From Opacimonas sp002292215 (GTDB lineage Bacteria > Pseudomonadota > Gammaproteobacteria > Enterobacterales > Alteromonadaceae): 64,000 nt of DNA. Numbering within the stretch: the first letter of the stretch is position 1; each line of letters begins with the position of its first letter. Shown piece by piece: positions 1-8,776 of the stretch. The translations under genes and the position numbers were made by a program. The DNA is taken from assembly GCA_943846745.1 (NCBI GenBank), contig OX044360.1:372001-436000 (forward strand). The letters run 5' to 3'. The notes below the pieces were generated by a model, which was given only the letters and a program-made list of their open reading frames with translations, was not told the DNA's origin and searched no databases.

Positions 1-1
1 T

Positions 2-265
2 GCATTAAAGTCAGAACCCAATATCTGGGGGATTGCCTGCGATACTGATGGGATTGATGGATCTGAAGACAATGCAGGTGCTGTCATTACCCCAACTACG
101 TTAGATCGTGCTGTTGCAGCAGGTTGTAAAGCTATCGACTATTTAGATAATAACGATGGTTATAGTTTTTTTGAGACATTAGGTGATCTTGTAATGACAG
201 GCCCAACGATGACCAATGTGAACGATTTTAGAGCGATTTTGATTACTGATCAAAACGTGAAGTAA
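2..265 (+). CDS. Glycerate 2-kinase (MOFRL family), C-terminal part only
   Basis: The open frame runs in from the left window edge and stops at TAA 263-265, giving the last 87 residues. The segment IACDTDGIDGSEDNAGAV is the conserved C-terminal signature of the TtuD/GckA glycerate 2-kinase family (MOFRL domain), where the D-T-D-G-x-D-G loop is typical. The enzyme phosphorylates D-glycerate to 2-phosphoglycerate in the cytosol. This fits the neighbours: tartronate semialdehyde reductase at 5508-6389 makes glycerate from a glyoxylate-derived intermediate. It lies 28 bp upstream of allA on the same strand and probably heads or belongs to that operon. The N-terminal nucleotide-binding part is outside the window. 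Older annotations call this family hydroxypyruvate reductase; the kinase assignment follows current family knowledge. Confidence 0.85.
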   Translation, partial: ALKSEPNIWGIACDTDGIDGSEDNAGAVITPTTLDRAVAAGCKAIDYLDNNDGYSFFETLGDLVMTGPTMTNVNDFRAILITDQNVK

Positions 266-293
266 ACATATTTATTTTTAGGAACTAAGTATA

Positions 294-803
294 ATGAACA
301 TTACAAAATTAGTGGCTAAGCCATTAACCAAAGACGCATTTTCTGAATTTGGCGATGTTATCGAAAAAGATGGAGCGAAACATTTTCCGATTAATGAAGG
401 TGCCGTAGAACGGTTTCATGATCTTGCTGATATTCAAGTTGATTCTGTCGATGGCGGTAAAGCGATTGTTAGTTTTTTCCAGGTGACTACACCTAGTTTT
501 TTTCCATATCAATTTAATTTGATAGAGCGTCACCCTAAAGGTAGCCAAGCTTTTATCCCAACAGATGATAAACCGGTTGTGCTTGTCGTTGGAGCCCCTA
601 CCGATACCCCACAAGCAGAAAACCTACACGCATTTATTACCAATGGTAAGCAAGGGTTCAATTTTCATACTGGTGTATGGCATATGCCTCTTATTTCAGA
701 GGACGTAGGGCGTACATTTGTAATTATAGACCGTTCAGGTCCTGGCAATAACTGTGATGAAGTCACATTAGAGAATAATATGTTGGAGTTAGTTTTAGCA
801 TGA
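294..803 (+). CDS. allA: Ureidoglycolate lyase
   Basis: The 169-residue protein matches the AllA family in length (E. coli about 160) and in N-terminal pattern (KPLTKDAFSEFGDVIE, then a motif around PINEGAVERFHDL). AllA splits (S)-ureidoglycolate into glyoxylate and urea, the last step of allantoin breakdown, in the cytosol. The C-terminal half has the family's VWHMPL and FVIIDR strands of the cupin-like fold. Its stop overlaps the puuE start by 4 bp (ATGA at 800-803), so the two are probably translationally coupled. The preceding glycerate kinase fragment processes a product of the same pathway. I see no anomaly in the frame. Confidence 0.93.
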   Translation: MNITKLVAKPLTKDAFSEFGDVIEKDGAKHFPINEGAVERFHDLADIQVDSVDGGKAIVSFFQVTTPSFFPYQFNLIERHPKGSQAFIPTDDKPVVLVVGAPTDTPQAENLHAFITNGKQGFNFHTGVWHMPLISEDVGRTFVIIDRSGPGNNCDEVTLENNMLELVLA

Positions 804-1732
804 GTACTTTACATTTAGATAAATACCCTCGCGATATGCTTGGTTATGGTGCAAACATTCCCAAAGTAACTTGGCCTAAAAAAGCGAAGGTTGCGGTTCA
901 GTTTGTAATTAACTATGAAGAGGGTGCAGAGAACTGCATTTTACATGGTGATGCAGCCTCTGAAACATTTTTATCTGAGATAATCGGAGCGCAACCATTC
1001 GTTAACGAACGTCATATGAATATGGAATCTTTTTATGAATATGGCAGCCGTTCAGGTTTTTGGCGTTTACATGATTTATTTACACAGCGCAATATGCCGG
1101 TAACTGTGTTTGGTGTAGCTATGGCTATGCAGCGAAATCCTGATGCCGTTGATGCCATGCTAAAAGCAGATTGGGAAATTGCAAGTCATGGTTACCGTTG
1201 GATTGATTATCAGAAAATTCCTGTCGATATAGAACGTCAACATCTGCAGCAGGCAATTGAAATTCATGAGACGATGACGGGTAAAAAACCCAACGGTTGG
1301 TATTTGGGTCGTATGTCAGAGAACACGCGTAAACTAGTCGTAGAAGAGGGGACGTTTATGTATGACGCTGATAGTTATGCTGACGACCTACCTTACTATG
1401 TCAATGGTATTACGGCAGATCAAAATAAGCCTCATCTTATCGTTCCCTATACACTAGATGCGAATGATATGCGCTTTGCTAGTCCACAAGGTTTTAACTC
1501 TGGTGATCAATTCTTCACGTATTTAAAGGATTCGTTTGATACCCTTTATGCTGAAGGAGAAGTCTCACCCAAAATGATGTCGATAGGTCTACATTGCCGT
1601 ATTATTGGACGTCCTGGACGCTTTGCTAGTTTGGTCAAATTTTTGGATTACATAGAACAGTTCGAAGATGTATGGGTGTGTCGTCGTGAAGATATTGCGA
1701 AACACTGGCTTGAGCATCATCCAGCTAAATAA
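800..1732 (+). CDS. puuE: Allantoinase, PuuE polysaccharide-deacetylase type
   Basis: The 310-residue protein matches PuuE-type allantoinases (about 308 residues in Pseudomonas), which use the NodB polysaccharide-deacetylase fold and are unrelated to amidohydrolase-type AllB. Diagnostic segments are FVINYEEGAENCILHGD near residue 35, the WEIASHGYRW motif near residue 126 with its histidine, and the C-terminal SIGLHCRIIGRPGR. The enzyme hydrolyses (S)-allantoin to allantoate. It overlaps allA by 4 bp and ends just before a strong terminator shared with the convergent stress-protein gene. The product of OHCU decarboxylase (4942-5481) is its substrate, so the two facing gene groups form one pathway. 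Confidence 0.93.
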   Translation: MSTLHLDKYPRDMLGYGANIPKVTWPKKAKVAVQFVINYEEGAENCILHGDAASETFLSEIIGAQPFVNERHMNMESFYEYGSRSGFWRLHDLFTQRNMPVTVFGVAMAMQRNPDAVDAMLKADWEIASHGYRWIDYQKIPVDIERQHLQQAIEIHETMTGKKPNGWYLGRMSENTRKLVVEEGTFMYDADSYADDLPYYVNGITADQNKPHLIVPYTLDANDMRFASPQGFNSGDQFFTYLKDSFDTLYAEGEVSPKMMSIGLHCRIIGRPGRFASLVKFLDYIEQFEDVWVCRREDIAKHWLEHHPAK

Positions 1733-1784
1733 TCATCATAGTGATATGGCTATTGCTTAAAATTGATGATATCAATGCATAAAA

Positions 1785-1829
1785 TAAAAAGCCAATAAGA
1801 CAGATAATCTTATTGGCTTTATTTTTTTG
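1785..1829. terminator. Bidirectional Rho-independent terminator
   Basis: The stem AAAGCCAATAAGA pairs with TCTTATTGGCTTT and is followed by a T-run; on the other strand the A-rich left flank supplies the U-run. It lies between the convergent puuE and universal-stress-protein genes and can end both transcripts. Confidence 0.88.
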
Positions 1830-1847
1830 TTTGTACAATCTTGTCAG

Positions 1848-2747
1848 TTAGGTTTTAACGACAAGAGTATCACAATCCAATTTATCAATAATGTACTCAG
1901 CAGTATTACCTAATAAGGCAGCATCTATGCCCTTGCGACCAACAGAGCCAAGGATTAAACATTGTGCATTCAAATTCTCACAAATCTTAGGTACCAGCTT
2001 ACCAGGAACCCCTTCCTCAACGATAACATTGACATTTTTAGCATTAATTTGACTGGCTAATTGCACTAGATCTGTTGTGTGTTTTTGTTGCAATCTACGG
2101 TTTATTTTTTCAGGATCAAAATCTGATTTTTCGACAGCAATATGCAACGGCGCTTTACTGATCGTATTCACAAAATGTAAATTAGCATTGAACATGTTTG
2201 CCATCTGAAGGCCTTCAGTAGCAACAGATTTACTTAAACATTTATGTTGCGAATCACCGTCATCGAGACTAATAGCGCTCACGATATTACCACTATTAGT
2301 CCATTCATGGTTTTTAACCATCAAAACATTGAGTGGGCTACAACGCAGTAAATTCCAATGATCAGGTGTAAATAGGTTACGCACAGTCTTTTTATAATGA
2401 CTCGTTTCTTTAATAATTAAATCACAATCATTGCCTATAGCAATATCGATTACGCCCTTGTACCACTTTTTATGCCATGTAACGATGGATTTAGTTTCTT
2501 TAGAAAGACCTAATGTAGTGACAAGTCTAGTCATGACTTGTTTTTGATCATCAATTAATGTTTGCTTTAGCTGTTCGCTGCTTTGATTCGTAATTTCAGA
2601 TGCTTTTTCAATACTCCGATTATACATTGAACAACCTAAAACTAGTTCAGCGTTATATTGTTTAGCTAAGAAAACCGCTCTTTCTAACGCAGGTTGATCC
2701 TCTCTATGAGGGGTAATCACCACTAGTATACGTTTGTAATCTGCCAT
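1848..2747 (-). CDS. uspE: Universal stress protein, tandem UspA domains (UspE-like)
   Basis: The 299 residues form two UspA domains. The first opens with YKRILVVITPHREDQPALERAV; the second, from about residue 155, ends with the nucleotide-loop pattern LILGSVGRKGIDAALLGNTAE, the G-x(2)-G-x(9)-G[S/T] type motif. The length fits UspE (E. coli 316 residues). UspE proteins are cytosolic stress proteins linked to oxidative stress resistance and motility or adhesion. The gene is last in a minus-strand run that starts at the tartronate semialdehyde reductase gene, 33 bp behind the YtoQ-type gene. Co-transcription with purine catabolism is an inference from spacing. The exact paralogue name is less sure than the family. 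Confidence 0.82.
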   Translation of the reverse strand: MADYKRILVVITPHREDQPALERAVFLAKQYNAELVLGCSMYNRSIEKASEITNQSSEQLKQTLIDDQKQVMTRLVTTLGLSKETKSIVTWHKKWYKGVIDIAIGNDCDLIIKETSHYKKTVRNLFTPDHWNLLRCSPLNVLMVKNHEWTNSGNIVSAISLDDGDSQHKCLSKSVATEGLQMANMFNANLHFVNTISKAPLHIAVEKSDFDPEKINRRLQQKHTTDLVQLASQINAKNVNVIVEEGVPGKLVPKICENLNAQCLILGSVGRKGIDAALLGNTAEYIIDKLDCDTLVVKT

Positions 2748-2780
2748 ATAAAAATCCTTCTGATTGCACTGTTTAGATCC

Positions 2781-3218
2781 CTACTGTTGTATCACATATT
2801 TTAATATATGAATCACATCAGCAGGCGTTTTGCTCCATGCTAATGCCAAAGCATCGACTTCTTTTAATGGGTGAATAATACTATCATCGTGCAGTGTGAT
2901 ATAAGGCTTATTAATTGCTGCACAATATCCTGCATCAAAAGCAGCATTCCATTGTTTGTATTTGTCACCAAAGCGAATGATTGCGACATCACATTCCTGT
3001 ATATAGGTTTGTGTTCTGATTGCGTTAACTCTGGACGACTGATGATCACGCCAGAATGGATCATCAGTATGCCCAAGATGATCACCAGCAGCATCACTCG
3101 CGTCATGGTCTGTTACTGGTGAATTAAACGTAATGGGTAAAGATTCACAACCTGCTATAATTTGTTCACGCCAGTCGCTGTGGATCTCACCGGATAAATA
3201 GATTTTCCACTGTTTCAT
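2781..3218 (-). CDS. YtoQ family protein
   Basis: The 145-residue protein starts MKQWKIYLSGEIHSDWRE and contains TQTYIQECDVAIIRFGDKYKQWN, the pattern of the YtoQ family, small proteins related to the nucleoside 2-deoxyribosyltransferase fold. No reaction has been established to my knowledge. The gene sits 2 bp from the malic enzyme stop and 33 bp before the universal stress protein gene, in the same minus-strand run as the urate-degradation genes. A role on a purine-derived metabolite is possible but only guilt by association. Confidence 0.8.
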   Translation of the reverse strand: MKQWKIYLSGEIHSDWREQIIAGCESLPITFNSPVTDHDASDAAGDHLGHTDDPFWRDHQSSRVNAIRTQTYIQECDVAIIRFGDKYKQWNAAFDAGYCAAINKPYITLHDDSIIHPLKEVDALALAWSKTPADVIHILKYVIQQ

Positions 3219-3220
3219 TA

Positions 3221-4486
3221 TTAGTTATCTCTCAAACTTGAACGGTACGCTTCAATATCGTGGAAGGGCAGTGTCGCTACACCATCATCAATAGCAGCTT
3301 GTGCCACCGCTGGCGCAATCGTTGTAATTAAGCGATTATCGAACGGCTTAGGTAGTATATATTCACGACCAAAAACAAGGTTTTGACCTGGATAAGATGC
3401 TTGTACTGCATCTGTCACTGGTAAGGTAGCCAATTCAGCAAGCGCTTTAACACACGCATGTTTCATATTTTCAGTAACCGCGGTTGCTCCAACATCTAAT
3501 GCCCCTCGGAACAAAAATGGAAAACACAGTACATTATTCACTTGGTTTGGGTAATCAGAGCGTCCAGTTGCCATAATCGCGTCAGGTCGATGTTTTATCA
3601 CAACCGCTGGGCTGATTTCAGGTACAGGGTTTGCCATGGCTAATATGATTGGGTTCTGTGCCATCGACATTAACATTGATTCGTCGATAAGATTGGGTTG
3701 TGATACTCCTAAAAATAAATCACATCCATCCATAGCGTCAGCTAACGTACGAGCCTCTGTTGATATCGAAAATTGTTGCTTTAACTCACTCAGATCTGTG
3801 CGTTCGGTATGAATCACACCACGGCTATCAAGCATCATGGTTTTGAGGGGATCAACTCCTAAAGAATGTAATAACTTGGTACATGCGATTGCAGCAGCGC
3901 CAGCGCCAGAGACAACAACATTTAAGTCACTAATCTTCTTATCGATCATTCTCAAAGCATTCAAGACTGCAGCACAGGCTACGATTGCTGTACCGTGTTG
4001 GTCGTCATGAAATACTGGTATTTTCATACGGCTACGAAGTTGCTCTTCAATTAAAAAACACTCAGGCGCTTTTATATCTTCTAAATTTATCCCACCAAAT
4101 GTAGGTTCAAGTCGAGCAACGGTGTCGCAAAATTTGTCAACATCTAGTTCATCTACTTCGATATCAAATGCATCAACGCCAGCAAAATGCTTAAATAATA
4201 CAGCTTTACCTTCCATTACGGGTTTGGATGCTAACGCGCCAATATTACCAAGGCCCAACACGGCCGTACCATTTGTAATCACCCCGACTAGATTGTTTCT
4301 AGAAGTGTATTTAGCAGCAGTTAAAGGATCTTCACTTATTGCAATACAAGGCTCTGCAACACCAGGAGAGTAAGCCAAAGATAAATCATGTTGATTCGCT
4401 AAAGGCTTTGTCGCAACAATGCTAATTTTTCCTGGACGAGGATTGGCATGATACGTTAATGCTTGGTCTGTTAGTGTGTTTTTCAT
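3221..4486 (-). CDS. maeB: NAD(P)-dependent malic enzyme, short form
   Basis: The 421-residue protein shows malic enzyme signatures: LAYSPGVAEPC near residue 36, VFHDDQHGTAIV near residue 158 and a Rossmann loop VVVSGAGAAAIA near residue 190. It corresponds to the catalytic half of MaeB and lacks the phosphotransacetylase-like C-terminal domain of the 759-residue E. coli enzyme. It decarboxylates malate to pyruvate in the cytosol. Its place between the hydroxyisourate hydrolase gene (6 bp upstream) and the ytoQ-type gene (2 bp downstream) suggests it drains malate made by malate synthase G at 6589-8775, closing the route from urate to central metabolism. Cofactor preference cannot be read from the sequence. 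Confidence 0.92.
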   Translation of the reverse strand: MKNTLTDQALTYHANPRPGKISIVATKPLANQHDLSLAYSPGVAEPCIAISEDPLTAAKYTSRNNLVGVITNGTAVLGLGNIGALASKPVMEGKAVLFKHFAGVDAFDIEVDELDVDKFCDTVARLEPTFGGINLEDIKAPECFLIEEQLRSRMKIPVFHDDQHGTAIVACAAVLNALRMIDKKISDLNVVVSGAGAAAIACTKLLHSLGVDPLKTMMLDSRGVIHTERTDLSELKQQFSISTEARTLADAMDGCDLFLGVSQPNLIDESMLMSMAQNPIILAMANPVPEISPAVVIKHRPDAIMATGRSDYPNQVNNVLCFPFLFRGALDVGATAVTENMKHACVKALAELATLPVTDAVQASYPGQNLVFGREYILPKPFDNRLITTIAPAVAQAAIDDGVATLPFHDIEAYRSSLRDN

Positions 4487-4492
4487 AATTGA

Positions 4493-4846
4493 TTAACTAC
4501 CTCTATAAGTTGAATAACTCCAAGGAGAAACTAATAAAGGCACATGATAGTTACCTGATGCGTCAGCGATCCCAAAATGAATCGGAATACGATTCAAAAA
4601 GGATGGTTTTGTTGAGTCAGTTTCTGCCGTAGCAAAATAATCAGCAACATAAAATACAATGACATATTCACCTACTTGCATAGTTTCTTCTGATAATAGT
4701 AGTTCATCAGTACGACCATCATTATTGGTTATTAATGATTTTAATAGAACCTGATTTGATCCTTCTATTCTATATAGCTCAAGATTAATACCTTCGGCAG
4801 GTGTTCCATTTGCAGTATCTAGAACGTGTGTTGATAATTTAGCCAT
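4493..4846 (-). CDS. uraH: 5-hydroxyisourate hydrolase (transthyretin-like)
   Basis: The 117-residue protein begins with the family motif LSTHVLDTANGTPA and ends with the diagnostic C-terminal tetrapeptide YRGS, which together identify HIUase rather than true transthyretin. It converts 5-hydroxyisourate, the product of urate oxidation, to OHCU. There is no signal peptide, so it is cytosolic. The OHCU decarboxylase gene lies directly upstream on the same strand (about 95 bp) and the malic enzyme gene 6 bp downstream. A urate oxidase or flavin urate hydroxylase must lie elsewhere, since none is in the window. Confidence 0.95.
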   Translation of the reverse strand: MAKLSTHVLDTANGTPAEGINLELYRIEGSNQVLLKSLITNNDGRTDELLLSEETMQVGEYVIVFYVADYFATAETDSTKPSFLNRIPIHFGIADASGNYHVPLLVSPWSYSTYRGS

Positions 4847-4941
4847 GTGTCGATCCTTTAATCATTTTTTGAATTTTTATTGTTTATTTTGTATAGCTTC
4901 AGTACTAGCTAAAAAACATTGACTAGTATCGAATACCATCA

Positions 4942-5481
4942 TTAGTTTCCAGTTGTATTGTCGTATTCTGGAAATAACGCAGATAATCTAAAGCCAGCAA
5001 TCAATCCTACTTGCCAGATTGCTTGGTGTAATTCATCATTTGTCGCCAGACTTATCCGCCGTTTGAATTCGTTGAAAATTCCTGCTTTGTTATGGTTTTT
5101 AACAGCAATTATAAAAGGAAAACCATGCGCATCCATGTATTGTTTGTTTAATGCGGTTATCTCATCTAACTCTTCACGACTTAATGCGTTGAGGTTGGCT
5201 GAAGATTGTTCCTCAGTAGATGAATCAGTTAACTCACCACTTTTTGCTTCTTTTCCCGCTAATTGAGGGTGAGCACGCAACAGGGCAAGCTGTTGCTCTA
5301 ACGTGGCGTCTTCGACAATTTTGAGCATTGTTTGGTGCAATGATTCTATACTATCAAATGGACGTTGTAGCCAAGCTTGATTCGGGATCCAGCTTGAGTG
5401 TTCATATATTTCAGCCAGTAACTGAGTAAAATCTTCTTGTGATGCTGAATTGATAAACGCTAGATTTATTTCTTGTGTCAT
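4942..5481 (-). CDS. uraD: OHCU decarboxylase
   Basis: The product converts 2-oxo-4-hydroxy-4-carboxy-5-ureidoimidazoline to (S)-allantoin. Family marks are FTQLLAEIYEHSSWIPNQAW near the N-terminus, LLRAHPQLAGKEA with the catalytic-type histidine, LTDSSTEEQ, and the C-terminal FPFIIAVKNHNKAGI with NEFKRRI. I place the start at 5481 (MTQEINLAF), giving 179 residues, the usual length. An upstream in-frame ATG at 5592 would overlap tartronate semialdehyde reductase and add a 37-residue unrelated leader. The gene lies 26 bp after glxR and before uraH in one minus-strand operon. Confidence 0.93.
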   Translation of the reverse strand: MTQEINLAFINSASQEDFTQLLAEIYEHSSWIPNQAWLQRPFDSIESLHQTMLKIVEDATLEQQLALLRAHPQLAGKEAKSGELTDSSTEEQSSANLNALSREELDEITALNKQYMDAHGFPFIIAVKNHNKAGIFNEFKRRISLATNDELHQAIWQVGLIAGFRLSALFPEYDNTTGN

Positions 5482-5507
5482 TAGGGTTACCGTTTTTTTA
5501 TTATTGA

Positions 5508-6389
5508 TTATGCAATTTTGTGATTGCTCATTATTTCTGTCGCGCGAATAATAGCTGAATGGTCCCATCCGCTTCCGCCATTGGCAACGCAAGAACTAAA
5601 CATTTGTTGAGTGACAGCTGTGTTTGGCATACTAAGGCCAAGTGACTTAGCACTTTCTAATGCCAAATTTAAATCTTTTTGGTGTAACTCTATTCTAAAA
5701 CCAGGATCGAAGGTTCGTTTTACCATTCTCTCACCATGCACTTCTAAGATTTTTGAGCTTGCAAAACCACCGAGTAACGCTTGACGAACTTTTTCTGGAT
5801 CTGCACCTGCTTTTGATGCAAATACTAATGCCTCACTCACCGCTTGTAAGTTAAGTGCTACGATAATTTGATTTGCAACTTTACATGTTTGACCGTCGCC
5901 AATTTCGCCAACGCGATTAATATTTTTACCCATTAACTCTAAGAAAGGTTTTACGTTGTTAAATGTCGCTTCGCTGCTTCCAATCATAATTGATAATGAC
6001 GCTGCTTTTGCACCCACTTCGCCACCTGAAACTGGTGCATCCATGTAATGGCAGCCGAGTGCTTCAATTTTTGCACCAAATTCTTTTGTGGCAATAGGTG
6101 AAATTGAACTCATATCGATTACTGTCTTACCGGCACTTAAACCTGCAGCAATTCCAGTATCACCAAACAAAACAGATTCGACATGTGGTGTATCGGGCAC
6201 CATTAAAAAGATAAAATCCGCTTGCTGCGCGACTTCTTGAGCAGTACCACAAGCAATACCACCAGCATTAATTAACTGTTTAGGCACACCTGAACGGGTA
6301 TTTAAAAATACTTCATGTCCGCCATTTATTAAATGCTCGGCCATGGGGGAGCCCATTATTCCTAATCCAATAAATCCAAGTTTACTCAT
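5508..6389 (-). CDS. glxR: Tartronate semialdehyde reductase
   Basis: The 293-residue protein belongs to the 3-hydroxyisobutyrate dehydrogenase superfamily: the Rossmann loop GFIGLGIMGSPMAEHL at residues 5-20, the substrate motif DAPVSGGEVGAKAASL near residue 117, and the catalytic-lysine region GQTCKVANQI near residue 167. The motifs and pathway context point to 2-hydroxy-3-oxopropionate reductase, which makes D-glycerate with NAD(P)H. The glycerate 2-kinase at the left edge would use the product. This is the first gene of the minus-strand run and diverges from glcB across a 199-bp region with a palindrome at 6477-6511. The glyoxylate carboligase that would supply its substrate is not in view. 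Confidence 0.9.
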   Translation of the reverse strand: MSKLGFIGLGIMGSPMAEHLINGGHEVFLNTRSGVPKQLINAGGIACGTAQEVAQQADFIFLMVPDTPHVESVLFGDTGIAAGLSAGKTVIDMSSISPIATKEFGAKIEALGCHYMDAPVSGGEVGAKAASLSIMIGSSEATFNNVKPFLELMGKNINRVGEIGDGQTCKVANQIIVALNLQAVSEALVFASKAGADPEKVRQALLGGFASSKILEVHGERMVKRTFDPGFRIELHQKDLNLALESAKSLGLSMPNTAVTQQMFSSCVANGGSGWDHSAIIRATEIMSNHKIA

Positions 6390-6476
6390 TCGTATTCTCC
6401 GTATTATAGTGTGTCAAAGCCAATTTAAATGGCGTAATTTTAATCTTTAAACCCACTATATTGGATATTCCGTTAA

Positions 6477-6518
6477 ATTGTCAACAATAATGTTAACAAT
6501 TATTTGACAATATTGACA
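6477..6518. promoter_or_regulatory. Palindromic operator candidate between glxR and glcB
   Basis: ATTGTCAA at 6477-6484 and TTGACAAT at 6504-6511 are exact inverted copies around a centre containing GTTAAC; the flanking AATAAT/ATTATT extends the symmetry with one mismatch. A second TTGACA at 6513-6518 could be a -35 box for glcB, though only a poor -10 (TTACAT at 6535-6540) follows. The position between two divergent glyoxylate-pathway genes suits a shared regulator. Which protein binds is unknown. Confidence 0.5.
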
Positions 6519-6588
6519 GGTGTGCGGATTTTAGTTACATTTAGAGGTATTAAAGCTTTAGATAATAACAAGCAATGAGTATAAAACA

Positions 6589-8775
6589 ATGACATCATAC
6601 CTAAAAAAAGCACAGTTACAGGTTAATACTGGATTAGCTGGATTCATAAAAGACGAAGTTTTACCGGGACTGACTATATCTGAAACAGATTTTTGGCTGT
6701 CTTTTGCCAACATTACCGCTAAGTTTGCCCCAATAAATAAAGCATTGTTAGCTAAAAGAGATAATTTACAGCAAAGTATAGATGAGTGGAACCTTGCTCA
6801 TCAAGGTAAGTTTGATATCGAGCAATACCATACATTTTTAACTAGCATAGGGTATTTGGTACCTGAAGGCGAAGATTTTACCATCACCACTGCGAATGTT
6901 GATAGCGAGATTACCCAACAAGCAGGTCCTCAATTAGTCGTACCGGCTGCTAATGCTCGCTTTGCATTAAATGCTGCTAACGCTCGATGGGGCAGCCTAT
7001 ATGACGCACTTTATGGTACGGATGTTATTGGTGATGAGGACGGTGCCCAAAAAGGGACGTCGCATAACCCTATTCGCGCACAAAAAGTTATTGCATATGG
7101 TCGCCAGTTTTTAGATGCCAACTTTTCGTTACAAACTGGGTCACATGTTGACGCTGTAAATTATAGTATCAAAGCGGGACAGTTAGTGATTCGTCTGAAT
7201 GATAATAGCGACGTGCATTTAGCTGAAACTACTCAATTGCTAGGTTATCAAGGAGATGCCGCTGCACCTACCTCTATCCTACTTTCCAATAATGGTTTGC
7301 GTGTCGCTATCGAAATTGACGCGACTTCAGCGATAGGAAAAACGGATCTTGCGCATATTAAAGATCTGACATTAGAATCAGCATTGACGACTATTCAAGA
7401 TTTTGAAGATTCGGTTGTTGCTGTTGATGCAAATGAAAAAGTACATGTATACCGAAACTGGCTTGGTTTAATGAAAGGCGATTTAGCTGAAACTATTGAA
7501 AAAGGCGGCCGAACATCTCAACGTGTATTGCGTTCAGATAAGGAATATACCGGTTTACAAGGTGAAACGATTACATTGCATGGGCGTAGTTTGTTGTTTT
7601 GTCGAAATGTCGGTCACCTGATGACAAATCCTGCCATCTTGGATCAAAATGGCAATGAAGTGCCTGAGGGTATTATGGATGCTATGATTAGTGTGCTTAT
7701 TGCATTGCATGATATACAGAAAAAAAATATCCATTGTAATTCGCGTAACGGTAATGTCTATATTGTTAAACCCAAAATGCACGGTCCTGAGGAAGTTGCA
7801 TTGGCTAACGATATCTTTGATGCTGTTGAAGATGCATTAGGATTAGCTCGCGATACGATTAAAATTGGTGTGATGGACGAAGAACGTCGCACCTCAGTCA
7901 ATTTAAAAGAATGTATTAGGCAAGTAAGTTCGCGTATTGTCTTTATCAATACTGGCTTCTTGGACCGTACGGGTGATGAAATCCATACCAGTATGTTACT
8001 TGGACCGATAGTGCCTAAAGGCGCAATGAAAGCGCAAACTTGGATCCAGGCCTATGAAGATTGGAATGTCGATATTGCGTTGGCTTGTGGTTTTTCTGGT
8101 AAGGCACAAATAGGTAAAGGGATGTGGGCTATACCAGATGAAATGGCTGCGATGATGAAAGCTAAAATAGCTCACCCTCAAGCAGGGGCAAACACGGCTT
8201 GGGTTCCATCACCAACGGGGGCAACTTTGCATGCGATGCATTATCATGAGGTTAATGTCTTAGACGTTCAACATTCATTGATGACTCGCCCTGTCGCGAA
8301 TGTTAAAGATATCCTTACGGTTCCATTGTTATCAAATCCTCAGGATTTAACCGCTTCTGAAATTGCTGATGAGCTTAACAACAATGCTCAGGGTTTACTT
8401 GGTTATGTTGTCCGTTGGGTTGACCTTGGTATGGGGGCATCAAAAGTGCCTGATATTAATGATATTGGCTTGATGGAAGATAGAGCAACATTGCGTATAT
8501 CAAGTCAACATATCTGTAACTGGTTAGAACATGGTATTTTGAACGAAGCACAAATCATTGACGCATTCAAACAAATGGCAGTGGTTGTCGATTCTCAAAA
8601 TGCACACGATCCAAATTACCGAGCTATGTCGCCTGATTTTACGACGAACTTAGCATTTCAAGCCGCGTTAGATTTAGTATTTAAGGGATTAGTACAGCCT
8701 AACGGTTATACGGAACCACTTTTGCATGAATATAGACAAAAATTTAATGAATCACAGTTAACAAGGACAGCTTAA
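6589..8775 (+). CDS. glcB: Malate synthase G
   Basis: The 728-residue protein has the length and domain plan of malate synthase G (E. coli 723). Seen motifs include TIQDFEDSVVAVDANEKV near residue 266, HGRSLLFCRNVGHLMTNP near residue 334, the catalytic-barrel segment IKIGVMDEERRTSVNL near residue 424, and FINTGFLDRTGDEIH near residue 452. The enzyme condenses glyoxylate with acetyl-CoA to malate in the cytosol. It is divergent from glxR and followed after 1 bp by the ureidoglycine aminohydrolase gene, so it is tied to allantoin breakdown, not only to glycolate use. No isocitrate lyase gene is nearby. Confidence 0.97.
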   Translation: MTSYLKKAQLQVNTGLAGFIKDEVLPGLTISETDFWLSFANITAKFAPINKALLAKRDNLQQSIDEWNLAHQGKFDIEQYHTFLTSIGYLVPEGEDFTITTANVDSEITQQAGPQLVVPAANARFALNAANARWGSLYDALYGTDVIGDEDGAQKGTSHNPIRAQKVIAYGRQFLDANFSLQTGSHVDAVNYSIKAGQLVIRLNDNSDVHLAETTQLLGYQGDAAAPTSILLSNNGLRVAIEIDATSAIGKTDLAHIKDLTLESALTTIQDFEDSVVAVDANEKVHVYRNWLGLMKGDLAETIEKGGRTSQRVLRSDKEYTGLQGETITLHGRSLLFCRNVGHLMTNPAILDQNGNEVPEGIMDAMISVLIALHDIQKKNIHCNSRNGNVYIVKPKMHGPEEVALANDIFDAVEDALGLARDTIKIGVMDEERRTSVNLKECIRQVSSRIVFINTGFLDRTGDEIHTSMLLGPIVPKGAMKAQTWIQAYEDWNVDIALACGFSGKAQIGKGMWAIPDEMAAMMKAKIAHPQAGANTAWVPSPTGATLHAMHYHEVNVLDVQHSLMTRPVANVKDILTVPLLSNPQDLTASEIADELNNNAQGLLGYVVRWVDLGMGASKVPDINDIGLMEDRATLRISSQHICNWLEHGILNEAQIIDAFKQMAVVVDSQNAHDPNYRAMSPDFTTNLAFQAALDLVFKGLVQPNGYTEPLLHEYRQKFNESQLTRTA

Positions 8776-8776
8776 G

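Noticed and set aside
2864..3122. Open frames opposite or overlapping ytoQ
   Set aside because: They are shadows of a clearly coding frame; the same holds for other overlapping open frames in the window.
5482..5592. 37-residue N-terminal extension of OHCU decarboxylase
   Set aside because: It overlaps glxR, its residues do not look like the family, and ATG 5481 gives normal length.
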